Source: Candidatus Zhuqueibacterota bacterium 4484_87
GTDB lineage: Bacteria; Zhuqueibacterota; Zhuqueibacteria; Thermofontimicrobiales; Thermofontimicrobiaceae
DNA: 7,986 bases
Assembly: GCA_002085355.1 (NCBI GenBank)
Contig: NATN01000251.1
Location: 1 to 7,986, forward strand
Direction: 5' to 3'
Positions 1 through 5,741 of the stretch are shown one piece after another. The notes beneath the pieces were generated by a model. The model made no database searches and was not told where the DNA came from. It saw only the letters and a program-made list of their open reading frames with translations. A program made the position numbers and the translations under genes. Each line of letters starts with the position of its first letter. The stretch's first letter is position 1.

Positions 1-1
1 A

Positions 2-640
2 AATACATGCTCTATTTATACAGCCCTTGGCAGAGCAGGTATATATAAATCAGAAGATGGAGGAAGTTGGTGGAAGAAAGTGTCTTCTGAAGCTATGAGC
101 ACTTTTTTTTACTGTATTAGTATCGACCCTGTTGATACTAATACAATTTATGCCGCTGGAGAGAAAATTTATATAAGCACAAATGCGGGAAATAGCTGGC
201 AGGAAATCATGGATGGCGTCCCTGAAAATTTTGGATATGTGAATGAGATTTGCGTTGACCCAAACGATCCGAGATATATTTATGCAGCGACTAACGGTAG
301 CGGGTTGCTTCGGCTATTTCGCCCGTATTCCGATGTAAATGAAGAAATTCAGGTTATACCAACATCTTTCACATTGAAGCAAAATTACCCCAATCCATTT
401 AATCCAGAGACGCGCATCGAATATTCAGTAGCAATGGGCGAGCACATTTTATTGCAAATTTTCAATCAACGAGGTCAGCTCATTTGCACGCTGGTGAATG
501 AACTCCAAGTTCCCGGCACTTATGCGAAAATCTGGGACGGGAAAGATGAACTGGGAAATAATGTGGCCAGTGGCATTTATTTGTATCGTTTTCAGGCAGG
601 AAAATTTTCAAAGACGAAAAAGATGATTAAGTTGCAGTAA
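2..640 (+). CDS. Secreted BNR/Asp-box repeat protein with type IX secretion sorting domain (3' part)
   Basis: The frame is open from base 2, so this is the C-terminal 212 residues of a longer protein. A GTG at 80 is in frame but is internal. Two Asp-box/BNR-like blades are visible, KSEDGGSWWKKV (codons about 16-27) and ISTNAGNSWQEI (about 58-69), plus the linked DPxDxNxIYAA pattern seen in sortilin- and sialidase-like beta-propellers. From about residue 119 comes a Por/type IX C-terminal sorting domain: the FTLKQNYPNPFNP entry, a beta-sandwich core, WDGKDELGNNVASGIYLYR, and a basic end KTKKMIKLQ. In this family the domain directs export through the outer membrane and is cleaved or anchored at the surface. 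The protein is therefore inferred to be secreted or surface-bound; its ligand or enzymatic role cannot be told from this part. Family assignment is strong, function open. Confidence 0.88.
   Translation, partial: NTCSIYTALGRAGIYKSEDGGSWWKKVSSEAMSTFFYCISIDPVDTNTIYAAGEKIYISTNAGNSWQEIMDGVPENFGYVNEICVDPNDPRYIYAATNGSGLLRLFRPYSDVNEEIQVIPTSFTLKQNYPNPFNPETRIEYSVAMGEHILLQIFNQRGQLICTLVNELQVPGTYAKIWDGKDELGNNVASGIYLYRFQAGKFSKTKKMIKLQ
113..145. repeat. Perfect 12-bp inverted repeat inside the BNR gene
   Basis: TGTATTAGTATC (113-124) is matched exactly by its reverse complement GATACTAATACA (134-145) around a 9-base loop. It lies wholly inside coding sequence, spanning the residues around YCISIDPVDTNTIYA. 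It is seen directly; whether it has any function is unknown, and chance is possible. Confidence 0.6.
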
Positions 641-674
641 AAGGAATGAATTAAAGAGCCTGTCATTTCTCCTC

Positions 675-707
675 ACCCTTTCAAAGGTTTGGAACCTTTG
701 AAAGGGT
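675..707. repeat. Perfect 15-bp inverted repeat with 3-base loop (candidate dispersed hairpin)
   Basis: ACCCTTTCAAAGGTT (675-689), loop TGG (690-692), then the exact reverse complement AACCTTTGAAAGGGT (693-707). Each arm contains a near-palindrome, CCTTTCAAAGG and CCTTTGAAAGG, so the element has nested symmetry. It sits 35 bases after the stop of the secreted-protein gene and 62 bases before the DUF1848 start. It could act as a 3'-end hairpin for the upstream gene, but no T-run follows on either strand. Its form is more like a REP-type intergenic repeat. That it recurs elsewhere in the genome is inference. Confidence 0.7.
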
Positions 708-769
708 CATGCCGTTTATGAGAGCAAAACTATCGGCGAATTTAAATCCATTTTTAAAAATTGGAAAGA

Positions 770-1582
770 ATGAAAAAAGTCATTTCCGCCAGCCGACGCA
801 TCGACATGGTGGGCTCAGCGCCGGATCGGTTTGTGGAAATTTTAGAAGAAAAATGTCCACCGGAAAATGTGCATACGCTGGTCATCTGGACGAAGAACGC
901 AACGAATTTGTTTGAATACAAGCCGTTGCTGGCAAAAGTGAAACAGTACGATCAGCTTTTTATCCATTATTCGGTTACCGGAATGGGCGGTACATTTTTG
1001 GAGCCTGGCATTGAACCCACGGAAAAGGCAATGTCTCGTCTAAATTCGCTGGTGGACTTAGTCGGCGATCCCCGGCGCATCCGTTTCCGTTTCGATCCCA
1101 TTGTGCATTTACGTCTCCCCAATGGCGAAAATTATTGTAATCTCCCAATGTTTGAAAAATTTGCCCCGCAAATTGCTGCTGCGGGCGTGCGCGACGTCTC
1201 CATTAGCTGGATGTCAACTTATCGGAAAGTCATTTCCCGTTTGAGAAAAGTAGGGATTGAAGTGGTATCTTTTTCTCATGAACAATGGCAAAAAGAACTA
1301 AATTGGATGCAAAAAATCGCTGCTGATAACGATCTTCGTTTGCACGGCTGCTGCGTGCCCGGAATGGAGCGTTCGCGCTGCATCGATGGATTTTTACTCA
1401 ATGAATTGCATCCGTACGGAGAAAAATGTTCCACGCGCAAAGCCAAAGGCCAACGAACCGCTTGCGGTTGCACAGAAAGCTGGGACATTGGCTGGTACTA
1501 TGAGTGTGCGCATGGGTGTCGTTATTGCTATGCGAATCCGAAAATTTTTGATTTTAATGGAACGCGGATGAACACTGATTAG
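770..1582 (+). CDS. DUF1848 family protein, probable iron-sulfur / radical-SAM-like
   Basis: A 270-residue protein recognised as DUF1848. It opens with KKVISASRRIDMVGSAPDRF, has WTKN at residues 40-43, FIHYSVTGMG at 64-73, the IEP signature at 81-83 and RFRFDPIVHL at 105-114, and ends in a cysteine-rich tail. The tail has CGC at 232-234 and ECAHGCRYCYAN at 245-256, giving C246-X3-C250-X2-C253. That spacing is the classic radical SAM [4Fe-4S] motif, so an iron-sulfur cluster is likely, but the reaction is unknown. I chose ATG 770, with GGA four bases upstream, because family members start close to the ISASRR motif. TTG 761 would add only three residues and has no ribosome-binding site. The last residues, NGTRMNTD, come from an intergenic-type repeat that supplies the stop codon. 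The gene stands alone between a secreted-protein gene and thiL. Confidence 0.85.
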   Translation: MKKVISASRRIDMVGSAPDRFVEILEEKCPPENVHTLVIWTKNATNLFEYKPLLAKVKQYDQLFIHYSVTGMGGTFLEPGIEPTEKAMSRLNSLVDLVGDPRRIRFRFDPIVHLRLPNGENYCNLPMFEKFAPQIAAAGVRDVSISWMSTYRKVISRLRKVGIEVVSFSHEQWQKELNWMQKIAADNDLRLHGCCVPGMERSRCIDGFLLNELHPYGEKCSTRKAKGQRTACGCTESWDIGWYYECAHGCRYCYANPKIFDFNGTRMNTD

Positions 1583-1600
1583 ACGGATCGCCGCGGATTT
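1563..1600. repeat. CNGAT repeat phased at about 10 bp, overlapping the DUF1848 stop codon
   Basis: CGGAT occurs at 1565-1569, 1584-1588 and 1594-1598, with CTGAT at 1575-1579, so the steps are 10, 9 and 10 bases. The TAG stop of the DUF1848 gene (1580-1582) lies within it, and T-rich sequence follows (1598-1609). From memory, similar degenerate GCGGATGAACACTGATTA-type blocks occur as dispersed intergenic repeats in many environmental bacteria. Membership in such a family is inference. Confidence 0.5.
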
Positions 1601-1610
1601 TTTGTTTTAT

Positions 1611-1629
1611 AGCTCTTCATCGAGCTTTT
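1611..1629 (+). terminator. Weak terminator-like hairpin after the DUF1848 gene
   Basis: AGCTC (1611-1615) pairs with GAGCT (1622-1626) around TTCATC, and the run TTTT closes it (1626-1629). The stem is only 5 bp, so termination would be inefficient at best. It sits 28 bases past the stop codon, before thiL. Confidence 0.3.
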
Positions 1630-1693
1630 GAGTTGATAAATTAAAAATGAGGAGAGGAGCTTCGCGTCCTGGAGTATTGGTGGCAAAAAAGAT

Positions 1694-2728
1694 ATGGATA
1701 TTCAAAAAACAGCTTCCCAAATCGGCGAATTCGGCTTGATCGAGCGAATTCAAAAGATTCTTGGGAAAGCTCAAAACAATAAAATTATTTTAGGCATCGG
1801 CGATGACACTGCTGTGATCGACATTAGCGGTGGCAAGGTACAGCTTCTCACCTGTGATATCCAAATCGAAGGGCAGCATTTTCAGCGGGATTTTTTGTCG
1901 CCGTATCAGTTGGGACGACGTGCCATGGCAGTCAATCTGAGCGACATTGCCGCCATGGGAGGGACGCCGACATTTGCGCTCGTCTCTCTGGGCGTTCCGC
2001 CGGATTTTCCGGTTTCTGATTTTGAAGATTTGTTTCGCGGTTTCCGGGATCAGCTCAACGAATTTGGCGCCACCGTCATTGGCGGGAATCTTGCCCGATC
2101 GGACTCGGGTTTGATCATCGATATTACCATGCTCGGCGAGTCAAAGCGGGATATTTTTCTGACTCGCAGCGGCGCCAGTCCCGGCGATAGAATTTTTGTG
2201 TCCAATTTTTTGGGCATGGCAGGTGCCGGCGTGGCGATTTTGCGCCATTTCGGGGATAAATTTCCTCAAAAATACGAAAAATTTGTCAACGCCTATCGAC
2301 AGCCATCGCCAAGAATTCATCTGGGCCAAAGGTTGGCAGAGTCAGGCTTGGTCACGGCGATGATGGATATCAGCGATGGTCTCGCCGGAGATTTGAATCA
2401 TATCTGCGAACAGAGTCACTGCGGCGCGGTGGTTTTGCAGGAAAAATTACCATTTGATCCTGATCTGGCAGAATTGAAAAATATTACAAAAAAAACGTCT
2501 GAGGAGATGGCGCTTTTTGGGGGTGAAGATTACGAGTTGCTTTTAACAGTCAACAGAGACGCTGATATTGAAAAATTAGGACTGATTGCAAAGGAAACCG
2601 GAGTCCGCATGCATGAAATTGGCTATTTGACAACGGAAGAAAAAGGACTTGTTTTGCAAAATTCCGCAGGCAATACTCGTCCTCTGGCGGCAAAGGGCTG
2701 GGATCATTTTTCACTGAATGAAACTTGA
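1694..2728 (+). CDS. thiL: Thiamine-monophosphate kinase
   Basis: ThiL phosphorylates thiamine monophosphate with ATP to give thiamine diphosphate, the last step of cofactor synthesis, in the cytoplasm. The 344-residue length is normal. The AIRS/PurM-like fold is shown by GEFGLIERI (11-19), the GIGDDTAVI metal/phosphate motif (35-43), TCDIQIEGQHF (53-63, usually TxDxLVEGxHF), NLSDIAAMGG (81-90), GGNLARSD (130-137), DISDGLAGDLNHI (225-237), GGEDYELL (276-283) and the C-terminal GWDHF (335-339) that caps the substrate pocket. No other thiamine gene is adjacent, so thiL is solitary here. Start ATG 1694 puts the conserved GEFGLI block about ten residues from the N-terminus, as in the family. Its ribosome-binding site is weak (GGTGG at 1679-1683, 10 bases upstream). 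Confidence 0.96.
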   Translation: MDIQKTASQIGEFGLIERIQKILGKAQNNKIILGIGDDTAVIDISGGKVQLLTCDIQIEGQHFQRDFLSPYQLGRRAMAVNLSDIAAMGGTPTFALVSLGVPPDFPVSDFEDLFRGFRDQLNEFGATVIGGNLARSDSGLIIDITMLGESKRDIFLTRSGASPGDRIFVSNFLGMAGAGVAILRHFGDKFPQKYEKFVNAYRQPSPRIHLGQRLAESGLVTAMMDISDGLAGDLNHICEQSHCGAVVLQEKLPFDPDLAELKNITKKTSEEMALFGGEDYELLLTVNRDADIEKLGLIAKETGVRMHEIGYLTTEEKGLVLQNSAGNTRPLAAKGWDHFSLNET

Positions 2729-2731
2729 AAA

Positions 2732-2753
2732 TGCAAAGTGAGTTTACTTTGTA
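2732..2753 (+). terminator. Small hairpin just after thiL
   Basis: CAAAGT (2734-2739) pairs with ACTTTG (2746-2751), extended by G-T wobbles and a T-A pair at the ends, around an AGTT loop. It begins 4 bases after the thiL stop. There is no good T-run after it, so it may be a 3'-end stabiliser and not an efficient terminator. Confidence 0.3.
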
Positions 2754-2777
2754 ATTAACCTTAAAAATCAATTTAAT
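2749..2777 (+). promoter_or_regulatory. Possible promoter upstream of the glutamine amidotransferase gene
   Basis: TTGTAA (2749-2754) and TTTAAT (2772-2777) are separated by exactly 17 bases, a sigma70-like arrangement 62 bases before the gene start. Such AT-rich matches arise easily by chance. The 111-base gap after thiL is the main reason to expect a promoter here. Confidence 0.28.
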
Positions 2778-2839
2778 AAAGCTGAATGAAAATCTTTGTG
2801 GCCCTGTTTACACAAGTTAAATGAATACGGAAAGACTGC

Positions 2840-3583
2840 ATGGATAAAATCCTGGTTTTAAAATTGGGTTCTACTTTTTCCTCATTTTCAGGTAAACGCG
2901 GTAATTTTGAAGATTGGGTGGTCGAAAAAAGCGGGATGGGAAGAGAATTTTTTCAAATTCATGATGCAGTAAGCGAGCCAAATTTTTCAAAATTAAAAAA
3001 TTTCACCGGCGTTATTCTTACCGGCTCTCACGATATGGTAACAGATTTTCTCGAATGGAGCGAACTAACTGCAAAATGGCTTGCGCGTGAAGTTATTGGC
3101 AAAGTGCCGATTCTCGGAATTTGCTACGGTCATCAGTTGCTGGCGCATGCGTTAGGTGGTAGTGTCACTTACAATTCGGACGGCATGGAGCTTGGCACCT
3201 ATTTGCTGCATTTTTTGCCCGGCGCTGCTGCTGATCCGCTGTTCAACGACATGGAATTTCCTTTTTGGGTTCACATGAGCCATTCACAATCTGTTTCCCG
3301 TCTTCCCGAAGGAGCAATCCCCCTGGCTCGCACTGATCGTTGCGAAATCGGTGCATTTTCCCTTGCGCCGTTCACTTGGGGGATTCAGTTCCATCCTGAA
3401 TTTGATGCGGAAATTTTGCGTTACTATGTTCACCGTTCAGAAAAGAAATTACGCGAAGAAGAACAAGATTTTGAAGCGATTCTGGATCAGATTCAAGAGA
3501 CGCCGGAATCGACAAAGTTTTTGCACAGATTTTGTCAGTTTTGTTTATCAGATAACAGGAAATCGGTGGGCAAGATTAATTAA
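2840..3583 (+). CDS. Stand-alone class I glutamine amidotransferase (GMP synthase-like)
   Basis: A 247-residue protein of the class I glutamine amidotransferase fold (COG0518-type). The nucleophile elbow is ILGICYGHQLLAHALGG with Cys95 at 91-107, after LTGSHDMV (60-67), the oxyanion-strand region. The remaining triad is in QFHPEF, His185 and Glu187. These residues are all present, so glutamine hydrolysis to ammonia is likely. There is no synthetase domain and none is encoded next door, so the acceptor is unknown. Relatives are annotated only as GMP-synthase-like or as gamma-glutamyl-peptide hydrolases such as PuuD-type enzymes. A charged helical tail (about 200-235, EKKLREEEQDFEAILDQIQE) follows the catalytic domain. 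ATG 2840 has GGAAAG five bases upstream. DUF2905 follows after 28 bases and may share a transcript. Confidence 0.9.
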   Translation: MDKILVLKLGSTFSSFSGKRGNFEDWVVEKSGMGREFFQIHDAVSEPNFSKLKNFTGVILTGSHDMVTDFLEWSELTAKWLAREVIGKVPILGICYGHQLLAHALGGSVTYNSDGMELGTYLLHFLPGAAADPLFNDMEFPFWVHMSHSQSVSRLPEGAIPLARTDRCEIGAFSLAPFTWGIQFHPEFDAEILRYYVHRSEKKLREEEQDFEAILDQIQETPESTKFLHRFCQFCLSDNRKSVGKIN

Positions 3584-3601
3584 TTGCGGCTGATATTTAT
3601 T

Positions 3602-3607
3602 GGGAGG
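3602..3607 (+). promoter_or_regulatory. Ribosome-binding site deciding the DUF2905 start
   Basis: GGGAGG ends four bases before ATG 3612. This rules out the upstream in-frame TTG at 3600, which would place the site inside the coding region. Confidence 0.75.
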
Positions 3608-3611
3608 ACAC

Positions 3612-3812
3612 ATGCAGAAAATTTTGATTTATGCGGGTGTGGCATTGGTCATTATCGGCTTGCTGTGGCCTTATGTGAGCAAAATCCCTTTCGGACGCCT
3701 TCCCGGAGATATTGTTATTGAAAAGCCTAACGTCAAAATTTATTTTCCGCTGACAACGATGATTTTGCTCAGCATTCTTTTGTCCCTGATTGTGCGCTTT
3801 TTCCGACGATAA
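3612..3812 (+). CDS. DUF2905 small membrane protein
   Basis: A 66-residue protein matching DUF2905. A first membrane helix (about residues 4-21, ILIYAGVALVIIGLLWPY) is followed by the family's polar signature KIPFGRLPGDIVIEKPNVKIYFPL (24-47), and a second helix (about 48-62) ends in basic RFFRR. The full family length is present. Both hydrophobic segments point to the inner membrane; the basic C-terminus would be cytoplasmic by the positive-inside rule. Function is unknown for the family. The start is fixed by a strong GGGAGG four bases upstream. It lies 28 bases after the amidotransferase gene and probably shares its transcript. Confidence 0.93.
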   Translation: MQKILIYAGVALVIIGLLWPYVSKIPFGRLPGDIVIEKPNVKIYFPLTTMILLSILLSLIVRFFRR

Positions 3813-3875
3813 TAGTTTCATCAAGTAAATCGACATTATCAAGAGGAAAATTTCTTTTGAAAAATGATTTTTTGC

Positions 3876-3904
3876 TTGCATCCCCAAGGGAAATTTTCTA
3901 TCTT
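3876..3904 (+). promoter_or_regulatory. Possible sigma70-type promoter in the epimerase upstream region
   Basis: TTGCAT (3876-3881) and TATCTT (3899-3904) are spaced by 17 bases. A perfect TATAAT follows at 3912-3917 and may act alone or as an alternative -10. They lie about 190 bases before the coding start, so a long leader would result. Confidence 0.35.
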
Positions 3905-3980
3905 ATGAATGTATAATTGAACATAACCTTATTAATCTAATTGCGATTGAGTGATAAAAATTAGTAGCCTTAATAAAATT

Positions 3981-4000
3981 AACAAAAAACGCTTTTTGTT
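3981..4000 (+). terminator. AT-rich hairpin AACAAAAA / TTTTTGTT
   Basis: AACAAAAA (3981-3988) is the exact reverse complement of TTTTTGTT (3993-4000), with loop ACGC. Three further outer pairs, one of them a wobble, are possible. It resembles a low-stability terminator, where the T-run is also the descending arm, and could end read-through from DUF2905. Function is uncertain. Confidence 0.3.
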
Positions 4001-4082
4001 GATAAGCCGGTCCTGAATTAAGGGCACTTGAGCAGATGAAAAGTTACTGATGTTATTTTTTGAGACTGATATTAGAATTTGA

Positions 4083-4089
4083 GGAGAAG
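4083..4089 (+). promoter_or_regulatory. Ribosome-binding site deciding the rfbC start
   Basis: GGAGAAG ends four bases before ATG 4094, favouring that codon over the in-frame TTG at 4079. The nearer ATG at 4090 is out of frame. Confidence 0.6.
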
Positions 4090-4093
4090 ATGG

Positions 4094-4544
4094 ATGCCAT
4101 TTACTTTTGAGCGGCTTGAGATTCCTGATATTGTTTTGATTAAGCCAATTATCTGGAAAGATGTGCGAGGGTATTTTTTAGAGGCGTACAAAAAATCTGA
4201 ATTTATAGAGAATGGGATCGATGTTGAGTTTATTCAGGATAATTTTTCCCATTCCGTGCATGGCGTTGTTCGCGGGTTGCATTATCAAAAAAATCCACGA
4301 GCCCAGGCGAAGCTGGTCAGGGTGATTGGCGGAGAGATTTTCGATGTGGCTGTTGATATTCGGCGCGGGTCTCCGACTTTCGGCAAATGGGTGGGTCAAA
4401 GACTTACCGCGGAAAATAAGTACATGCTTTATATTCCGCCGGGTTTTGCGCACGCTTATCAATCCGATTGTTTCCGAAAAAGATGCCACATTGCCACCTT
4501 TGAGTCAGGCAGACAATAATTTTGTTTACGATGGCAAACAATAG
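4094..4544 (+). pseudogene. rfbC: dTDP-4-dehydrorhamnose 3,5-epimerase, internally deleted and frameshifted
   Basis: The first 122 or so residues are a good RmlC/RfbC cupin: IPDIVLIKP, DVRGYFLEAY, VEFIQDNFSHSVHGVVRGLHYQ with the catalytic His63, QAKLVRV with Lys73, GEIFDVAVDIRRGSPTFGKWVG, and YIPPGFAHAYQ. The reading frame then runs into unrelated residues and stops at 4519. The proper family C-terminus, INPIVSEKDATLPPLSQADNNFVY, is encoded immediately after in another frame (about 4458-4535, stop at 4542-4544). The intervening segment normally holding EFxYKxTxYY...ERGIxWxDPxIxIxW, including the active-site tyrosine, is missing. That is about 38 codons, of a length equal to 2 modulo 3. The intact enzyme makes dTDP-4-keto-L-rhamnose in dTDP-rhamnose synthesis; this copy should be inactive. 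ATG 4094 has GGAGAAG four bases upstream. No rfbA, rfbB or rfbD lies nearby. An assembly error is the alternative. Confidence 0.88.
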
Positions 4545-4620
4545 ATAGCAAACTGCTTCATATTTTACACCACGCACCAAATGAAAAATTGAGGAACATC
4601 AAAAGGGATGGAGCTTTTTC

Positions 4621-5313
4621 ATGCATTATTTACTGCTGCTATTAGTGGCAGCGGCACCATCTTTTCTCATTGTAGGGTATTTTTTCTATCGTGACAGAAA
4701 ACGAATTGCACCCAAGCGTATGATCCTGCGTACTTTCCTTGTGGGACTGATGGTGACCTTGCCAGCCCTGTCTTTGGAAATAATTCTTTCCCGCGGACAG
4801 GGAATGTTGGAATTGTCTCAATTCACCGGTTTTTTCATTAAATCATTTGCCATAGTCGCATTCAGCGAGGAATTCTTCAAGCTTGTGGTCGTGATCTTTT
4901 TCGTTTACAGCCGTTTTCAGTTCAGCCAGCTCATTGACGGTATCACCTATGCGATTTTGGCAGCGCTGGGATTTGCAGCAATGGAGAATTTTTTGTATGG
5001 CATCGTTGGCGGAATAGGCGTGGCAGTTTGGCGCTATTTTACAGCTTTGCCCATGCACATTTTGACTGCAGGAATTATGGGCTATTACATTGGCAAAGCA
5101 AAACAGTTTCCCGGAGAGTTTGCCGAGACGAAATACATTTTTACCGGACTCGTTTATGCGATTTTCATCCATGGCATCTATGATTTTGTACTGCTCTCTA
5201 CCGCAGAAACAAAATCAATGACTGTTTTCGGAGTTGTGGCGATTTTCGCGGTGTCTCTGGTAATTTTTCAGGAAAAATATCGGCTTGCGACAGAAGCAAG
5301 CACAAATTTCTGA
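4621..5313 (+). CDS. PrsW family intramembrane metalloprotease
   Basis: A 230-residue polytopic inner-membrane protein of the PrsW family (COG2339). It has a short N-terminal helix (3-22), basic loop RDRKRIAPKR (24-33) and several further hydrophobic segments. The family's residues are all present: the FSEEFFK motif with Glu83, Glu84 and Lys87; GFAAMEN with Glu122; PMHILTAGIMGYYIGKA with His146; and FIHGIYDFVLL with His184 and Asp188. The histidines and acidic residues are thought to bind zinc. Bacillus subtilis PrsW cleaves the anti-sigma factor RsiW in the membrane, releasing a sigma factor. No anti-sigma or ECF sigma gene is visible next door, so the substrate here is unknown; other relatives may act on membrane lipids or proteins. 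ATG 4621 has GGAG seven bases upstream. The gene is 76 bases beyond the epimerase remnant and converges on a - strand gene. Confidence 0.92.
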   Translation: MHYLLLLLVAAAPSFLIVGYFFYRDRKRIAPKRMILRTFLVGLMVTLPALSLEIILSRGQGMLELSQFTGFFIKSFAIVAFSEEFFKLVVVIFFVYSRFQFSQLIDGITYAILAALGFAAMENFLYGIVGGIGVAVWRYFTALPMHILTAGIMGYYIGKAKQFPGEFAETKYIFTGLVYAIFIHGIYDFVLLSTAETKSMTVFGVVAIFAVSLVIFQEKYRLATEASTNF

Positions 5314-5339
5314 TGCCTTTTTTCCGAAAACCAAGAGAC

Positions 5340-5372
5340 TCCGGCAGAACTCCTTTTGACCGGAAAATTTTT
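5340..5372. terminator. Possible terminator between convergent genes
   Basis: TCCGG (5340-5344) pairs with CCGGA (5360-5364), followed by a T-run at 5368-5372. A second option is TTTTCCG (5320-5326) with CGGAAAA (5361-5367). Both stems are weak. The 70-base gap between two convergent genes is where termination for both strands is expected. Confidence 0.3.
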
Positions 5373-5383
5373 GAATAATATTT

Positions 5384-5653
5384 TTAACGTGGTAAAAACC
5401 GGGAAATAGGCCAAGGAAGAAATCTGCTGAAGCCGGTTTCCTGAATCGGATAGGGAAATTCGTTGTACACTTTAGTGATTTCAAATGGCCCGAAAAGTTT
5501 TTTCAACTCTTTGTTGGAGATGTCATCCGGTACACGAATCTGCACTGTATCTGTAATTTGAGATCTTCTCAGGACTACGATTCTCGGATCTTCCACTGCT
5601 TGCTGTAGTGCGGCCAAATCTACTTCATGTTTGAATTTTAAAAATTTCTCCAT
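5384..5653 (-). CDS. Unrecognised small protein, 89 residues
   Basis: I do not recognise this protein. It is soluble-looking, starts MEKFLKFKHEVDLAALQQAVEDP, and predicts by eye as alternating helix and strand: VDLAALQQAVED helix, RIVVLRRS strand, DTVQIRVP strand, NKELKKLFGP helix, ITKVYNEF strand. That is compatible with a small ferredoxin-like alpha/beta fold. The C-terminus contains a short duplication, SRFLPWPISRFLPR. The gene is supported by a good ribosome-binding site (GAGGGG, 5661-5666, seven bases before ATG 5653), by filling the space between genes, and by codon usage without oddities. It lies downstream of citF but behind a hairpin terminator, so it probably has its own promoter. 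Any link to citrate lyase is unproven. Confidence 0.7.
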   Translation of the reverse strand: MEKFLKFKHEVDLAALQQAVEDPRIVVLRRSQITDTVQIRVPDDISNKELKKLFGPFEITKVYNEFPYPIQETGFSRFLPWPISRFLPR

Positions 5654-5735
5654 GATGCAGCCCCTCTTTGGTGCATATTTCCCCCAATACTCCTTTTTAT
5701 TTGATCTAAAATAAGAAATAAAATTTAGGTTAGCA

Positions 5736-5741
5736 AGTCAA
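5736..5741 (-). promoter_or_regulatory. Possible -35 element for the small gene
   Basis: TTGACT on the - strand lies 82 bases before the 89-residue gene, in a very AT-rich stretch. I see no clear -10 box at the standard distance; only AT-rich hexamers follow. A-tracts upstream (5779-5807) could bend DNA or act like an UP element. This is weak evidence. Confidence 0.25.

Larger units (their letters stand above)
3813..4093 (+). other. Non-coding stretch upstream of the broken epimerase gene
   Basis: These 281 bases have no credible gene; the - strand open frame across 3597-3887 is mostly antisense to DUF2905 and resembles no protein I know. The stretch contains a possible promoter (3876-3904), a perfect TATAAT at 3912-3917 without a clear -35 partner, and an AT-rich hairpin (3981-4000). 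If transcription starts near 3912, the leader is about 170 bases long. I could not match it to any riboswitch I know. Confidence 0.5.

Noticed and set aside
675..707. Inverted repeat as an intrinsic terminator
   Set aside because: Stem strength fits, but no T-run follows on either strand, so it was listed as a repeat.
709..915. 68-residue + strand open frame overlapping the DUF1848 start
   Set aside because: It is an out-of-frame shadow of the DUF1848 gene, beginning right after the inverted repeat, with no family resemblance.
3597..3887. 96-residue - strand open frame opposite DUF2905
   Set aside because: It is antisense to a clear family member, has no recognisable domain, and resembles a frame shadow.
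3925..4093. Riboswitch in the rfbC leader
   Set aside because: No conserved core of any riboswitch class I know can be seen, and the downstream gene gives no ligand logic.
5215..5484. 89-residue - strand open frame overlapping the PrsW end and the small gene
   Set aside because: It overlaps the end of PrsW and the 3' end of the better-supported 5384-5653 gene, and looks like no known protein.
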